From NCBI GenBank assembly GCA_963696405.1, contig CAVOJY010000008.1, forward strand, positions 1-64,000: a stretch of 64,000 nucleotides of DNA, written 5' to 3'. The notes beneath the pieces are model-generated. The model saw only the letters and a list, made by a program, of their open reading frames with translations, did no database searches and was not told where the DNA came from. The position numbers and the translations under genes are program-made. Of the stretch, positions 22,550-29,410 are shown in pieces. Origin of the DNA: CAVOJY01 sp963696405. GTDB lineage: Bacteria > Chloroflexota > Limnocylindria > Limnocylindrales > CSP1-4. The stretch's first letter is position 1. The number at the start of each line of letters is the position of its first letter.

Positions 22550-22563
22550 GGCGTCTCCCTCCG

Positions 22564-23274
22564 TCAGGCCGCAGCCCGCGAGCGAGCGTCGCGGAGCTTG
22601 AACAGGTCGGCGCGGGTCAGCTGGATGAAACCGAGCGCGGCCGCGGTGATGAGCGCCTCACCGATGCCGATGAACGTGTGCACGCCCAGCATGGCCGTGA
22701 GCGCAACGGCCAGGTCCGTCGTGCCGGAGATCCCCAGCTCGAGCGCCATGGCCCCCGAGCCCAGCAGCACGGATGCCCAGGCCGCGATCGCCGCGGCCGG
22801 GATGCGAGCACGGTTCTCGCCACCGAACAGCCGGGCGAGCACCCGATAGATGGCGTATCCGCCGAGCGTGCCAACGATGGCCATGTTGAACAGGTTCGCC
22901 CCGAGGGCCAGGATTCCCCCGTCCTGGAAGATGAGGGCCTGGACTGCCAGGACCGCGGTCATCACGATCGTTGCGGGCCACGGCCCAAGCAGCACGGCAG
23001 CCAGGACGCCGCCGAGGAGGTGCCCGGAGGTCCCGCCGGCCACCTGGAAGTTGAACATCTGCGCTGCGAAGATGAAGGCGGCCATCACGCCCATCAGGGG
23101 GATGGCGCGCTCATCCATGGTCCTGTTGACCTGCCTCACGGCATAGGCGAGGACGGCAAGGTCGACCACCCACAGGACGGCCAGCAGGGGGACGGATACA
23201 AACCCGTCTGGCGCGTGCATCTGGACACCGCCGGGCGCGCCTCCCAGCGGCGCGAGGATCGATGCCAACATCAT
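22564..23274 (-). CDS. cbiM: Cobalt/nickel ECF transporter substrate component CbiM
   Basis: 237 aa with about seven membrane helices. MHAPDGF corresponds to the MHIPDG metal-site motif of CbiM/NikM; FNFQVAGGTSGHLLGG is the second conserved ligand region, with His in SGHLLGG. In characterised members the histidine lies at position 2, so the 18-residue hydrophobic extension ahead of it (MLASILAPLGGAPGG) is probably removed as a signal peptide. Start ATG 23274 or 23271, preceded by GAGGAG. First gene of the operon, divergent from a Fur-family regulator. Cobalt versus nickel cannot be told from sequence. Confidence 0.92.
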   Translation of the reverse strand: MMLASILAPLGGAPGGVQMHAPDGFVSVPLLAVLWVVDLAVLAYAVRQVNRTMDERAIPLMGVMAAFIFAAQMFNFQVAGGTSGHLLGGVLAAVLLGPWPATIVMTAVLAVQALIFQDGGILALGANLFNMAIVGTLGGYAIYRVLARLFGGENRARIPAAAIAAWASVLLGSGAMALELGISGTTDLAVALTAMLGVHTFIGIGEALITAAALGFIQLTRADLFKLRDARSRAAA

Positions 23275-23375
23275 CGTGTCTCCTCTATACGTCGGACGTC
23301 GCCGCCCTGTGTTACATCTCGACCAGGGCCGCCGAACCGGATCGGCCTGTGATTGTAATCGCGGCCTCGCGCAAA

Positions 23376-23389
23376 CGCAACGGGTTGCG
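23376..23389. promoter_or_regulatory. Inverted repeat between cbiM and the Fur-family gene
   Basis: CGCAAC-GG-GTTGCG is a perfect 6-base inverted repeat in the 169-base divergent region, flanked by another partial symmetry (GCGCAA...TAGCGC). It is a candidate metalloregulator site controlling both directions. Confidence 0.5.
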
Positions 23390-23430
23390 ATAGCGCTACC
23401 GGTGCGGGCCGCTTCGAACGGCCCAGCTCC

Positions 23431-23436
23431 TATACT
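23431..23436 (+). promoter_or_regulatory. TANNNT hexamer of a leaderless promoter (TATACT)
   Basis: TATACT ends seven bases before ATG 23444 of the Fur-family gene. No ribosome site fits in between. No TTGACA-like -35 hexamer is seen at 16-18 bases. Confidence 0.6.
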
Positions 23437-23443
23437 TCGGCCC

Positions 23444-23905
23444 ATGGCACGCGGTGGATCTCGCGCGGCTGGGGCCGCAACCCGGGGCGCCTCGTGGGAT
23501 TCCGTCCGCGACCGCCTCCGTGCGCGGGGGCTCCGCTGGACGCCGCAGCGCCGCGTCCTGCTCGAGGTCCTCTCCCGCACAGGCGGTCACGTGACCGGGG
23601 CCGAGCTGATCGAGAGATGCCGGGAGGTCGACCCCGCAACGATCCCCTCGACCGTCTACCGGACGCTCGACGTCCTCGAGGAGTTCGGGCTCGTCCAGCA
23701 TTGCCACGGCGCGAACGGGCGCGAGGAGTTCCACGTCCTGCCTGAGCAGGAACACGGCCACCTGTACTGCCGGGTCTGTCACGGAAGCTGGGACATCGAG
23801 GCCGACGAAGCCTCGGCGCTCGTCTCGTCGCTCGAGTCGAGCCGCGGGTTCGAGGTGGACCTCTCGCACGTGACCGTGGTCGGTCGCTGCGCCGACTGCC
23901 GCTAG
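23444..23905 (+). CDS. Fur family metalloregulator
   Basis: 153 aa. A winged-helix N-terminus (LRWTPQRRVLLEVL, HVTGAELIERC, TVYRTLDVLEEFGLV) is followed by the Fur metal-binding dimerisation domain with HGHLYCRVCHG (His cluster plus CxxC) and a C-terminal CADC. The paired cysteines form the structural zinc site. It is divergent from cbiMNQO, so it may repress cobalt/nickel uptake in response to metal (Nur/Zur-like), but Fur-type iron sensing cannot be excluded. ATG 23444 is in frame with an upstream extension that lacks similarity, and TATACT sits seven bases before it. Confidence 0.88.
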   Translation: MARGGSRAAGAATRGASWDSVRDRLRARGLRWTPQRRVLLEVLSRTGGHVTGAELIERCREVDPATIPSTVYRTLDVLEEFGLVQHCHGANGREEFHVLPEQEHGHLYCRVCHGSWDIEADEASALVSSLESSRGFEVDLSHVTVVGRCADCR

Positions 23906-23947
23906 CCGGCAGACAGCGCACGGCCCGGCACCGACTGCCCCGGTTCC

Positions 23948-24901
23948 GTGGACCTCGCCCTCGGACTCGCCTGCGGCTTGGCCGGGGCTCTCTGCTACGG
24001 GCTGAGCGACGTCGGGGCAACCGTGGCCTCGCGCCGCACGAGCAGCCTCATCGCTGCGGCCGGCATGCAGGTCACGATGCTCGCGGCCTACGTGCTCGCG
24101 GCCATCGCGACGGGTACGAGCCTCCCGGACGACCCGGCAGTCCTCGCCCAGGTCGCGTTCTTCGGCTGCCTTGTGGGCCTCGCGTTCCTGCTCTCGTACG
24201 AGGCGTTCCGGATCGGGCCGCTCGCGGTCGTCGGGCCGGTCCTCTCTCTCATCGGGGCCCTCACCGCGGTACTCGCCGTGCTGGTCCTCGGCGAGCAGCT
24301 AAGGCCACTGCAGGGCGTCGGCGTCGTGACGGCCACCGGCGGGCTCATCCTCATGGCGGTCGTTCCCGACCGCGGGCGTGGGAGATCCCGGCTCGTGAGC
24401 CGAGGGGTCGTGTTTGCGCTCGTATCGATCGTCGTCTGGGCGACGATCACGATCGGGATCACCGGGCCGATCCGCCAGGTCGGCGCACTACCGGTCATGG
24501 TGGGGTCCCGCATGGCGAGCACCGCGATCCTGTGGAGCATCGTGGCACTCGTCTGGGGCCGCGCCTTTGTCCGGCGGCGCGCCGCAGACCAGAGCGCGGG
24601 GAATCCGGCCGGGCTTCCAGTCGACCCGACCCACCAGCCGGGCGGCGGCCCGGCCTTCCCGCGCGACCGCGCCGTCATCGGGCTCATCGCGCTCATGGGC
24701 GTGCTGGATGCCGCCGGGTTTGCCGCGGTCGCCTACGGGCTCGAGCGATCGGCGGCCTGGCTCGTCGCTCTGACGAGCTCACTTGGGCCGAGCGTGACGC
24801 TCCTCTTCGGGATCTTCGTACTCGGGGAACGTCTACGCCGGACGCAGTGGGCCGGCCTTGTCCTGGTCTTCACCAGCCTCGTGCTGATCAGCCTGCCGTA
24901 G
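23948..24901 (+). CDS. EamA/DMT family permease
   Basis: 317 aa with ten hydrophobic helices in two EamA repeats. The first repeat ends GPVLSLIGALTAVLAVLVLGEQL and the second LTSSLGPSVTLLFGIFVLGERL, the paired hallmark with its conserved Pro and GE. A hydrophilic loop near residue 220 divides them. DMT-family proteins export metabolites or amino acids; substrate unknown. Start GTG 23948, 42 bases after the Fur-family gene; no clear ribosome site. Confidence 0.85.
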   Translation: MDLALGLACGLAGALCYGLSDVGATVASRRTSSLIAAAGMQVTMLAAYVLAAIATGTSLPDDPAVLAQVAFFGCLVGLAFLLSYEAFRIGPLAVVGPVLSLIGALTAVLAVLVLGEQLRPLQGVGVVTATGGLILMAVVPDRGRGRSRLVSRGVVFALVSIVVWATITIGITGPIRQVGALPVMVGSRMASTAILWSIVALVWGRAFVRRRAADQSAGNPAGLPVDPTHQPGGGPAFPRDRAVIGLIALMGVLDAAGFAAVAYGLERSAAWLVALTSSLGPSVTLLFGIFVLGERLRRTQWAGLVLVFTSLVLISLP

Positions 24902-24921
24902 CCGCCGCCCCGTTCGCCGCG

Positions 24922-25029
24922 GGCATGCCGGCCCGCCCCGTCCGTAGCCCCTGCCGTAGCCCCTGCCCCCGCCGTAGCCTCCGGCATGCCAGCCCGCCAG
25001 GATCGCCGCCTCCGGCATGCCAGCCCGCC
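24922..25029. repeat. GGCATGCC-containing short repeats beside the IS
   Basis: GGCATGCC(G/A)GCCCGCC occurs at 24922, 24983 and 25014. GTAGCCCCTGCC-type units lie between. Each contains the palindrome GGCATGCC. The cluster fills the space between the EamA gene and the left end of the IS3 element. Confidence 0.6.
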
Positions 25030-25129
25030 CGAGCCTGCGCGAAACGCACCACCCCGACCGGGCGGCCGCCGCCCATGTTGAACCGCCCTGACTTTGTTGG
25101 AGACTCCACCTGCACAAGGAGGATCTGAC

Positions 25130-25471
25130 ATGGACCAGGAACGGAGGCCAAGACCGGCGCCCAGGGAGTACACGCCCGAGTTTCGGGAGCGTGCGATGCG
25201 TCTCGTCAGCGAGACGATCGAGGCCGAGGGGCGGTCGCAGGGCGTCATCACCCGGATCGCCCGCCAGCTTGACGTCAACCCGGCGACCCTGCACAGCTGG
25301 TTCCGCCGGGCCGGGCAGGACCTGCGTCGCCGCCCGGGCATGGCGCCGGACCTCGAGCTCCGGGTGAGCCAGCTCGAGCGCGAGAACCGGGAGCTGCGTC
25401 GGGCCAACGAGATCCTGAAAGCGGCCTCGGCTTTCTTCGCGGCGGAGCTCGACCGCCCCGAGACGAGATGA
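25130..25471 (+). CDS. IS3-family transposase OrfA
   Basis: 113 aa. Helix-turn-helix segment EFRERAMRLVSETIEAEG, ITRIARQLDVNPATLHSWFR, then a leucine-zipper-like coiled coil (DLELRVSQLERENRELRRAN) ending in LKAASAFFAAELD, typical of IS3 OrfA. ATG 25130 has AAGGAGG seven bases upstream. Its TGA overlaps the OrfB ATG by 4 bases; such an ATGA suggests coupled re-initiation, whereas many IS3 elements use -1 frameshifting. Confidence 0.92.
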   Translation: MDQERRPRPAPREYTPEFRERAMRLVSETIEAEGRSQGVITRIARQLDVNPATLHSWFRRAGQDLRRRPGMAPDLELRVSQLERENRELRRANEILKAASAFFAAELDRPETR

Positions 25472-26355
25472 CCCGCTTCATCGACGAGCACCGCGCGGTG
25501 TTCGGAGTCGAGCCGATCTGCCGGACCCTCGGGATCGCTCCGTCGTCGTACTACGCGTCCAAGGCCCGCACGCCGTCGGTCCGGGAGGTCCGCGACGCGG
25601 AGCTCGCGGCCGCCATCCGGCGCGTCCACGCCGCCAACTTCGGTGTGTACGGGGTGCGCAAGATGTGGGCCGTGCTCACCCGGGAGGGCATTGCCGTCGG
25701 CCGCGATCGGGTCGCCCGGCTCATGCGCGCCGAGGGCCTCGCCGGTGTCCGCCGGGAGCGCCGCACGACGACCACGCGACCCGGTCCAGCCCGGCCGTCG
25801 GCGGACGACCTGGTCGCTCGGGACTTCGCCGCCCCGGCACCCGACCGGCTGTGGGTCGCCGACATCACGTATGTCCCGCTCGCGCGGGGTGGCTTCTGCT
25901 ACACGGCCATGGTCACGGACGTGTTCGCCCGGCGGATCGTCGGCTGGCGGGTGGCCGGGTCGCTCGGCGCGGACCTCGCCCTCGACGCGCTCGACATGGC
26001 GCTCGCCGCCCGGGGCCGCCGGCTGCCGGGCCTCGTCCACCACTCCGACCGCGGCACCCAGTACGTCGCGGTCCGCTACACCGAACGCCTCGCTGTCGCG
26101 GGGGCCGCCCCCTCGGTCGGCGCGCGGGGCGACAGCTACGACAATGCCCTCGCCGAGTCGGTGAACGCCCTCTACAAGGCCGAGCTCATCTTCCGGCGCA
26201 CGTGGAGCACGATCAGCGAGGTCGAGCGCAGCACGGCCGCCTGGGTGGGCTGGTGGAACACCACCCGCCTCCACGGAGCCTGCGGCAACATCCCGCCGGC
26301 CGAGTTCGAGGCGGCCTACTATCGCGCCAGGACGGCCTCGTCCGAGGCTGCCTGA
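25468..26355 (+). CDS. IS3-family transposase OrfB (DDE integrase core)
   Basis: 295 aa. Starts with an HTH_21-like region (GVYGVRKMWAVLTREG), then the DDE core: Asp in WVADITYVPL, Asp in LVHHSDRGTQY and Glu in YDNALAESVNALYKAE. Catalyses cutting and joining of the element's ends. Ends WVGWWNTTRLHGACGNIPPAEFE, the usual IS3 C-terminus. Uninterrupted. Confidence 0.93.
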   Translation: MTRFIDEHRAVFGVEPICRTLGIAPSSYYASKARTPSVREVRDAELAAAIRRVHAANFGVYGVRKMWAVLTREGIAVGRDRVARLMRAEGLAGVRRERRTTTTRPGPARPSADDLVARDFAAPAPDRLWVADITYVPLARGGFCYTAMVTDVFARRIVGWRVAGSLGADLALDALDMALAARGRRLPGLVHHSDRGTQYVAVRYTERLAVAGAAPSVGARGDSYDNALAESVNALYKAELIFRRTWSTISEVERSTAAWVGWWNTTRLHGACGNIPPAEFEAAYYRARTASSEAA

Positions 26356-26394
26356 ACTCTGCAACCGAGTCTCCACGAAACCCAGGGCGAACCA

Positions 26395-26655
26395 GTCGCG
26401 CCCTTGCCCCACGCGCAACAAACCGGCACAAGGCGGAGGACCGGCGCCGCCGTTGGTCAAGTCCGTGCGCGCTGGGCACGATCGAGACCTGCCGGGGCCT
26501 TCACGGCGTCGCGGTCATGCGCGTGGGGCAAGGAGCCTACCTGGCAACCTCGACCAGGAAACCCGCATGGTCGGACGCCCACTGCCGGGTTGCGGCGGAT
26601 CCCGTGCCGCATTGACGAAGGGTCCCGCGCCGCGAGGCGGTCCTTCCTGCGTCGC
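26395..26655. other. Intergenic region with a REP-like palindrome
   Basis: No gene recognised between the IS and the amidohydrolase-like ORF. Contains one GTGC-N7-GCAC palindrome with tail at 26465-26489 and degenerate relatives around 26410 and 26515. Confidence 0.5.
26465..26489 (+). repeat. REP-like palindrome
   Basis: GTGCGCGCTGGGCAC plus GATCGAGACC, a member of the GTGC-N7-GCAC family also found at 20278-20441 and 42456-42645. Confidence 0.6.
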
Positions 26656-27168
26656 TCAGCCCCCAGAGGGTCCGGGGTGCAGGCACTGCGGCTCGAGCGT
26701 GGGATCCAGGCGGTACGGCCCGTGGATAGGGTCGCCACGGGTGAAGCGACCACCAAGGACGATTGCCTCGATACGCAGGCTCGCCGCCTCGCGTGGCGCC
26801 AGCGCGGCAGGATCGGCCGACCAGATGGCGAGATCGGCCAGCTCGCCGATCTGGAGGCAGCGGACGGGGTCGGTCGGGGCAAGCCGCCGGAGACTTGCCA
26901 GGATGGCCTCAACGCCTGTCGTGTCCGCCATGCCCACCGCCTCGCGCAGGCTTCGCTCGACGGTATCCGGGCGGTCCGGTACGGGCGTGATCAATCGCCC
27001 GGGCAGGGCAATGAAGCGCGAGTCACCCCGCGAGATGGCGCGCACCGTCGCGGTGTCGTCGACCGCCAGGAGCGTGTCGGCCGCCCACGCCAGCGCCGTC
27101 GCCCGCGGGCACGCCTCGTCTCCGGTGAGCACCACGGCGTCGTACAGGATCGTGTACTCGTGGGTCAC
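26656..27168 (-). CDS. Amidohydrolase-like protein lacking the catalytic barrel
   Basis: 170 aa. The N-terminal half (YDAVVLTGDE, ALAWAADTLLAVDD, FIALPGRLITPVP) and the C-terminal half (LQIGELADLAIWSADP, IEAIVLGGRFT) look like the two parts of the composite beta-sandwich that flanks the TIM barrel in metal-dependent amidohydrolases. The roughly 300-residue barrel with its HxH and Lys/His/Asp ligands is missing. It could be an internal-deletion pseudogene, or a small stand-alone protein since the frame is intact. GTG 27168 is the first start. It lies between an IS element and a divergent dioxygenase. Confidence 0.6.
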   Translation of the reverse strand: MTHEYTILYDAVVLTGDEACPRATALAWAADTLLAVDDTATVRAISRGDSRFIALPGRLITPVPDRPDTVERSLREAVGMADTTGVEAILASLRRLAPTDPVRCLQIGELADLAIWSADPAALAPREAASLRIEAIVLGGRFTRGDPIHGPYRLDPTLEPQCLHPGPSGG

Positions 27169-27287
27169 CGCGTCGTCACCGCCGCCCTCACTACGTCGAT
27201 CGTGCTACAAAGGCCGCTCCGGAGCGGGCCAGCATACCAGCGGGCCCGCAGACCATCCGCGGCGGCCGTCGCCACGTACGACCAGGT

Positions 27288-28087
27288 ATGTCAACCATGA
27301 ATCCGTCGCCGCCGAGCCGGTTGCCGGCCCTCTATCTTGGGCACGGCGCTCCCCTTCTTCTCGACGATCCACTCTGGCCGAGTGAGCTGGCCGCGTGGGC
27401 CCAGGCGCTGCCCCGCCCGTCTTCGATCCTGATCGTCAGCGCCCACTGGCAGTCAGCTCCGATGGCGCTCGGGGCCACCACCCGTGTCCCGCTCGTCTAC
27501 GACTTTTACGGGTTCCCACGGCACTACTACGACTTCACGTACAACGCCCCGGGCGCCCCGAGCTCGCCGCCAGGGTGAAGGCCCTGTTGCCGGCAACCGA
27601 ACCCGTGACGGACCGCCCAACGCGCGGGCTCGATCACGGGGCCTGGGTGCCGCTCCTCGTCATGTACCCCGAGGCCGACGTCCCGGTCCTCCAGGTGTCG
27701 ATGCCCGACCTCGATCCCGAGCACCTGTTCGTTGTCGGGCAGCGGCTGGCGCCGCTCCGGGACGAGGGCGTCCTCATCGTCGGCAGCGGGTTCATGACCC
27801 ACGGGCTCCCTTACATCCACGAGTACTTCACCGGCAAGCCGGGTGCGCCCGAGTGGTCGGTCGAGTTCGACCGCTGGGCCGCCGAGGTGCTCGAGCGCCG
27901 CGACCTCGATGCCCTGTTCGATTTCCGGAACCGCGCCCCGGGGATGCCCTACGCGCACCCGACGGTCGAGCATTTCGCCCCGCTGTTCGTCACCCTGGGC
28001 GCGGCAACCACCCCGGACGAGGCCCCCACCTTCACCATCGACGGCTACTGGCTCGGTCTCTCCAAGCGGTCCTTCGAAGTCCGCTGA
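27288..28087 (+). CDS. DODA-type extradiol ring-cleavage dioxygenase (LigB family), frameshifted
   Basis: Conserved histidines of the YgiD/DODA group are present: LYLGHGAP near the start, IVSAHWQ, GLDHGAWVPL and YAHPTVEHFAPLFV near the end. Also LQVSMP and GSGFMTHGLPY. One frame change near 27578; joined length about 266 aa, typical. Known relatives cleave DOPA or related catechols using a single metal ion (Fe or Zn) in the cytoplasm. Start ATG 27288 or 27297. Confidence 0.88.
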
Positions 28088-28106
28088 CCGCTGCGGGTAG
28101 ACGAAG

Positions 28107-28655
28107 ATGGCAACCGCGGCGAACGAAGCCAGGGAGATCGTTCTGAGCATGCACGACCTTCGCGAGGTCACCAGTTACGCTGCTGAGAGCGCGCAGGAAG
28201 TGCTGGAGATCTTCGAGAGAGCACACCCGGCCGACTCCCGCCCTCGCGACGCGATCGATGCCGCATGGACGTTCGCTCGAGGCGGCGAACGCGGGAAGAC
28301 ACTGCGCGATACCGCGTGGGCGGCGCACAAGGCGGCCCGAGACGCAGACCCCGCGGCAGCGGGCCATGCGGCGCGAGCGGCGATGTGCGCGGCATCCGCG
28401 GCGTACTTGCATCCACTGGCCGACGCTCACCAGGTGAAGCACATTCTGGGGGCAGCGGCCCACGCGGCGAGAGCGGCCGAACTTCTGGCCGGCGATGATC
28501 GAGAGGTCGGTGCTGATCACATTGACCAAGCTCGCCGGCGCGCGACACCGATCGTCGTTGACGTGCTCACCCGCTACCCCGCGGCACCACTTGGTGGAGG
28601 GCGCGTCGGTGAGCTGCTTCGCGATCTGGATGAGGCCCTCCGCGGCCGTTTCTGA
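28107..28655 (+). CDS. Imm-5-like putative immunity protein
   Basis: 182 aa, almost all alpha-helical and Ala-rich, with the repeated pattern DAAWTFARGGERGKTLRDTA, AAHKAARDADPAAAGHAARA and HQVKHILGAAAHAARAAELL. This matches my recollection of the Imm-5-like family, proposed as immunity proteins of polymorphic toxins. No toxin gene is adjacent, so the immunity role is only by family name. ATG 28107 starts 19 bases after the dioxygenase. Confidence 0.6.
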   Translation: MATAANEAREIVLSMHDLREVTSYAAESAQEVLEIFERAHPADSRPRDAIDAAWTFARGGERGKTLRDTAWAAHKAARDADPAAAGHAARAAMCAASAAYLHPLADAHQVKHILGAAAHAARAAELLAGDDREVGADHIDQARRRATPIVVDVLTRYPAAPLGGGRVGELLRDLDEALRGRF

Positions 28656-28699
28656 AGGCCGTGTTGTCCCGGCGGGCGTTCATGATCACGCCTGAATGT

Positions 28700-28774
28700 T
28701 GGTGAGCCGGGTGGGATTCGAACCCACGACACGAGGATTAAAAGTCCCCTGCTCTGCCACTGAGCTACCGGCCC
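28700..28774 (-). tRNA. tRNA-Lys (UUU)
   Basis: The minus strand folds into a cloverleaf: acceptor GGGCCGG with CCGGCTC, D arm TAGCTCAGTGGCAGAGCA, anticodon stem GGGGA/TCCTC around loop CTTTTAA (anticodon TTT), T arm GTGGGTTCGAATCCCAC, discriminator A and encoded CCA. 75 bases including CCA. Confidence 0.95.
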
Positions 28775-28869
28775 GTGGGTGAACGATAGCGGCGGAGGCG
28801 TCGGCGCGCCATGGCCGGAGGGCACGGGCGGCGCCGGTGCTCTTTGCCCGAGGGCCGACCGGTACCGGC

Positions 28870-28875
28870 TATCCT
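28870..28875 (+). promoter_or_regulatory. TANNNT hexamer of a leaderless promoter (TATCCT)
   Basis: TATCCT lies seven bases before GTG 28883, with no ribosome site between. It supports GTG 28883 over the upstream in-frame starts. Confidence 0.6.
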
Positions 28876-28882
28876 TGCCCTC

Positions 28883-29410
28883 GTGTCAGCCATGGATGAG
28901 CCTGTCCTCGGTCCCGATTTCGCGGGGCGGCTCGATATCGGGACGGAGGAGGCGGTGCCCGCGGATGCTGCCGAGACGATCCGCCGGCTGGTGAGAAGCC
29001 AGTCGTTCGGCGTGCTGTGCACCCAGGGCGGTGGCCAGCCCTACGGCTCGGTCGTGGCGTTCGCGTTCCATGACGACCTGACGGCCTTCTTCTTCGCCAC
29101 GCCGAAGGCCTCGAGGAAGTACCGCCTGCTCACCGAGTGTGACCACGTGGCCCTGGTTGTGGACAGCAGGAGCGCGTTCCCGGGCCAGCTGATGAACGTC
29201 GAGGCGATCACCGTGACCGGCCGGGCCCGCGAGATGTCGCCCGGCGCGGTCCTCGACGGGTGGGCTGCGCTCCTGATCGCACGCCACCCGTACCTCCGCA
29301 CGTTCGTGGATGCCCCCTCCACCGCCCTGTTCCGGGTGGATGTCGTCCGCTTCTTCCACGTGACCCGCTTCCAGGAGGTCTGGCAGTGGATCCCGACAGA
29401 AGCTGGGTAG
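28883..29410 (+). CDS. Pyridoxamine 5'-phosphate oxidase-fold (FMN split-barrel) protein
   Basis: 175 aa. SFGVLCTQGGGQPYGSVVAF and ATPKASRKYRLLTECDHVAL are characteristic of the split-barrel flavin/heme-binding fold shared by PNPOx-like and HugZ-like proteins. It probably binds FMN, F420 or heme; the activity is not deducible. Start GTG 28883 follows a TATCCT hexamer. Its 3' end overlaps the next gene by 25 bases, and that gene's AGGAGG ribosome site lies within it, so the two are co-expressed. Confidence 0.8.
   Translation: MSAMDEPVLGPDFAGRLDIGTEEAVPADAAETIRRLVRSQSFGVLCTQGGGQPYGSVVAFAFHDDLTAFFFATPKASRKYRLLTECDHVALVVDSRSAFPGQLMNVEAITVTGRAREMSPGAVLDGWAALLIARHPYLRTFVDAPSTALFRVDVVRFFHVTRFQEVWQWIPTEAG

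Larger units (their letters stand above)
25079..26394 (+). mobile_element. IS3-family insertion sequence, complete
   Basis: The 1316-base element has two overlapping ORFs and imperfect terminal inverted repeats. The left end 25079-25106 starts TGAACCGCCCTG and the right end 26394-26367 reads TGGTTCGCCCTG; both finish with GGAGACTC, about 20 of 28 positions matching. Ends are TG...CA. I see no clear 3-4 base target duplication. Both ORFs and the catalytic residues look intact, so it may still move. Confidence 0.85.

Noticed and set aside
25060..26410. Target-site duplication of the IS3 element
   Set aside because: Bases outside the two ends (TGT left, GTC right) do not match, so no duplication is claimed.
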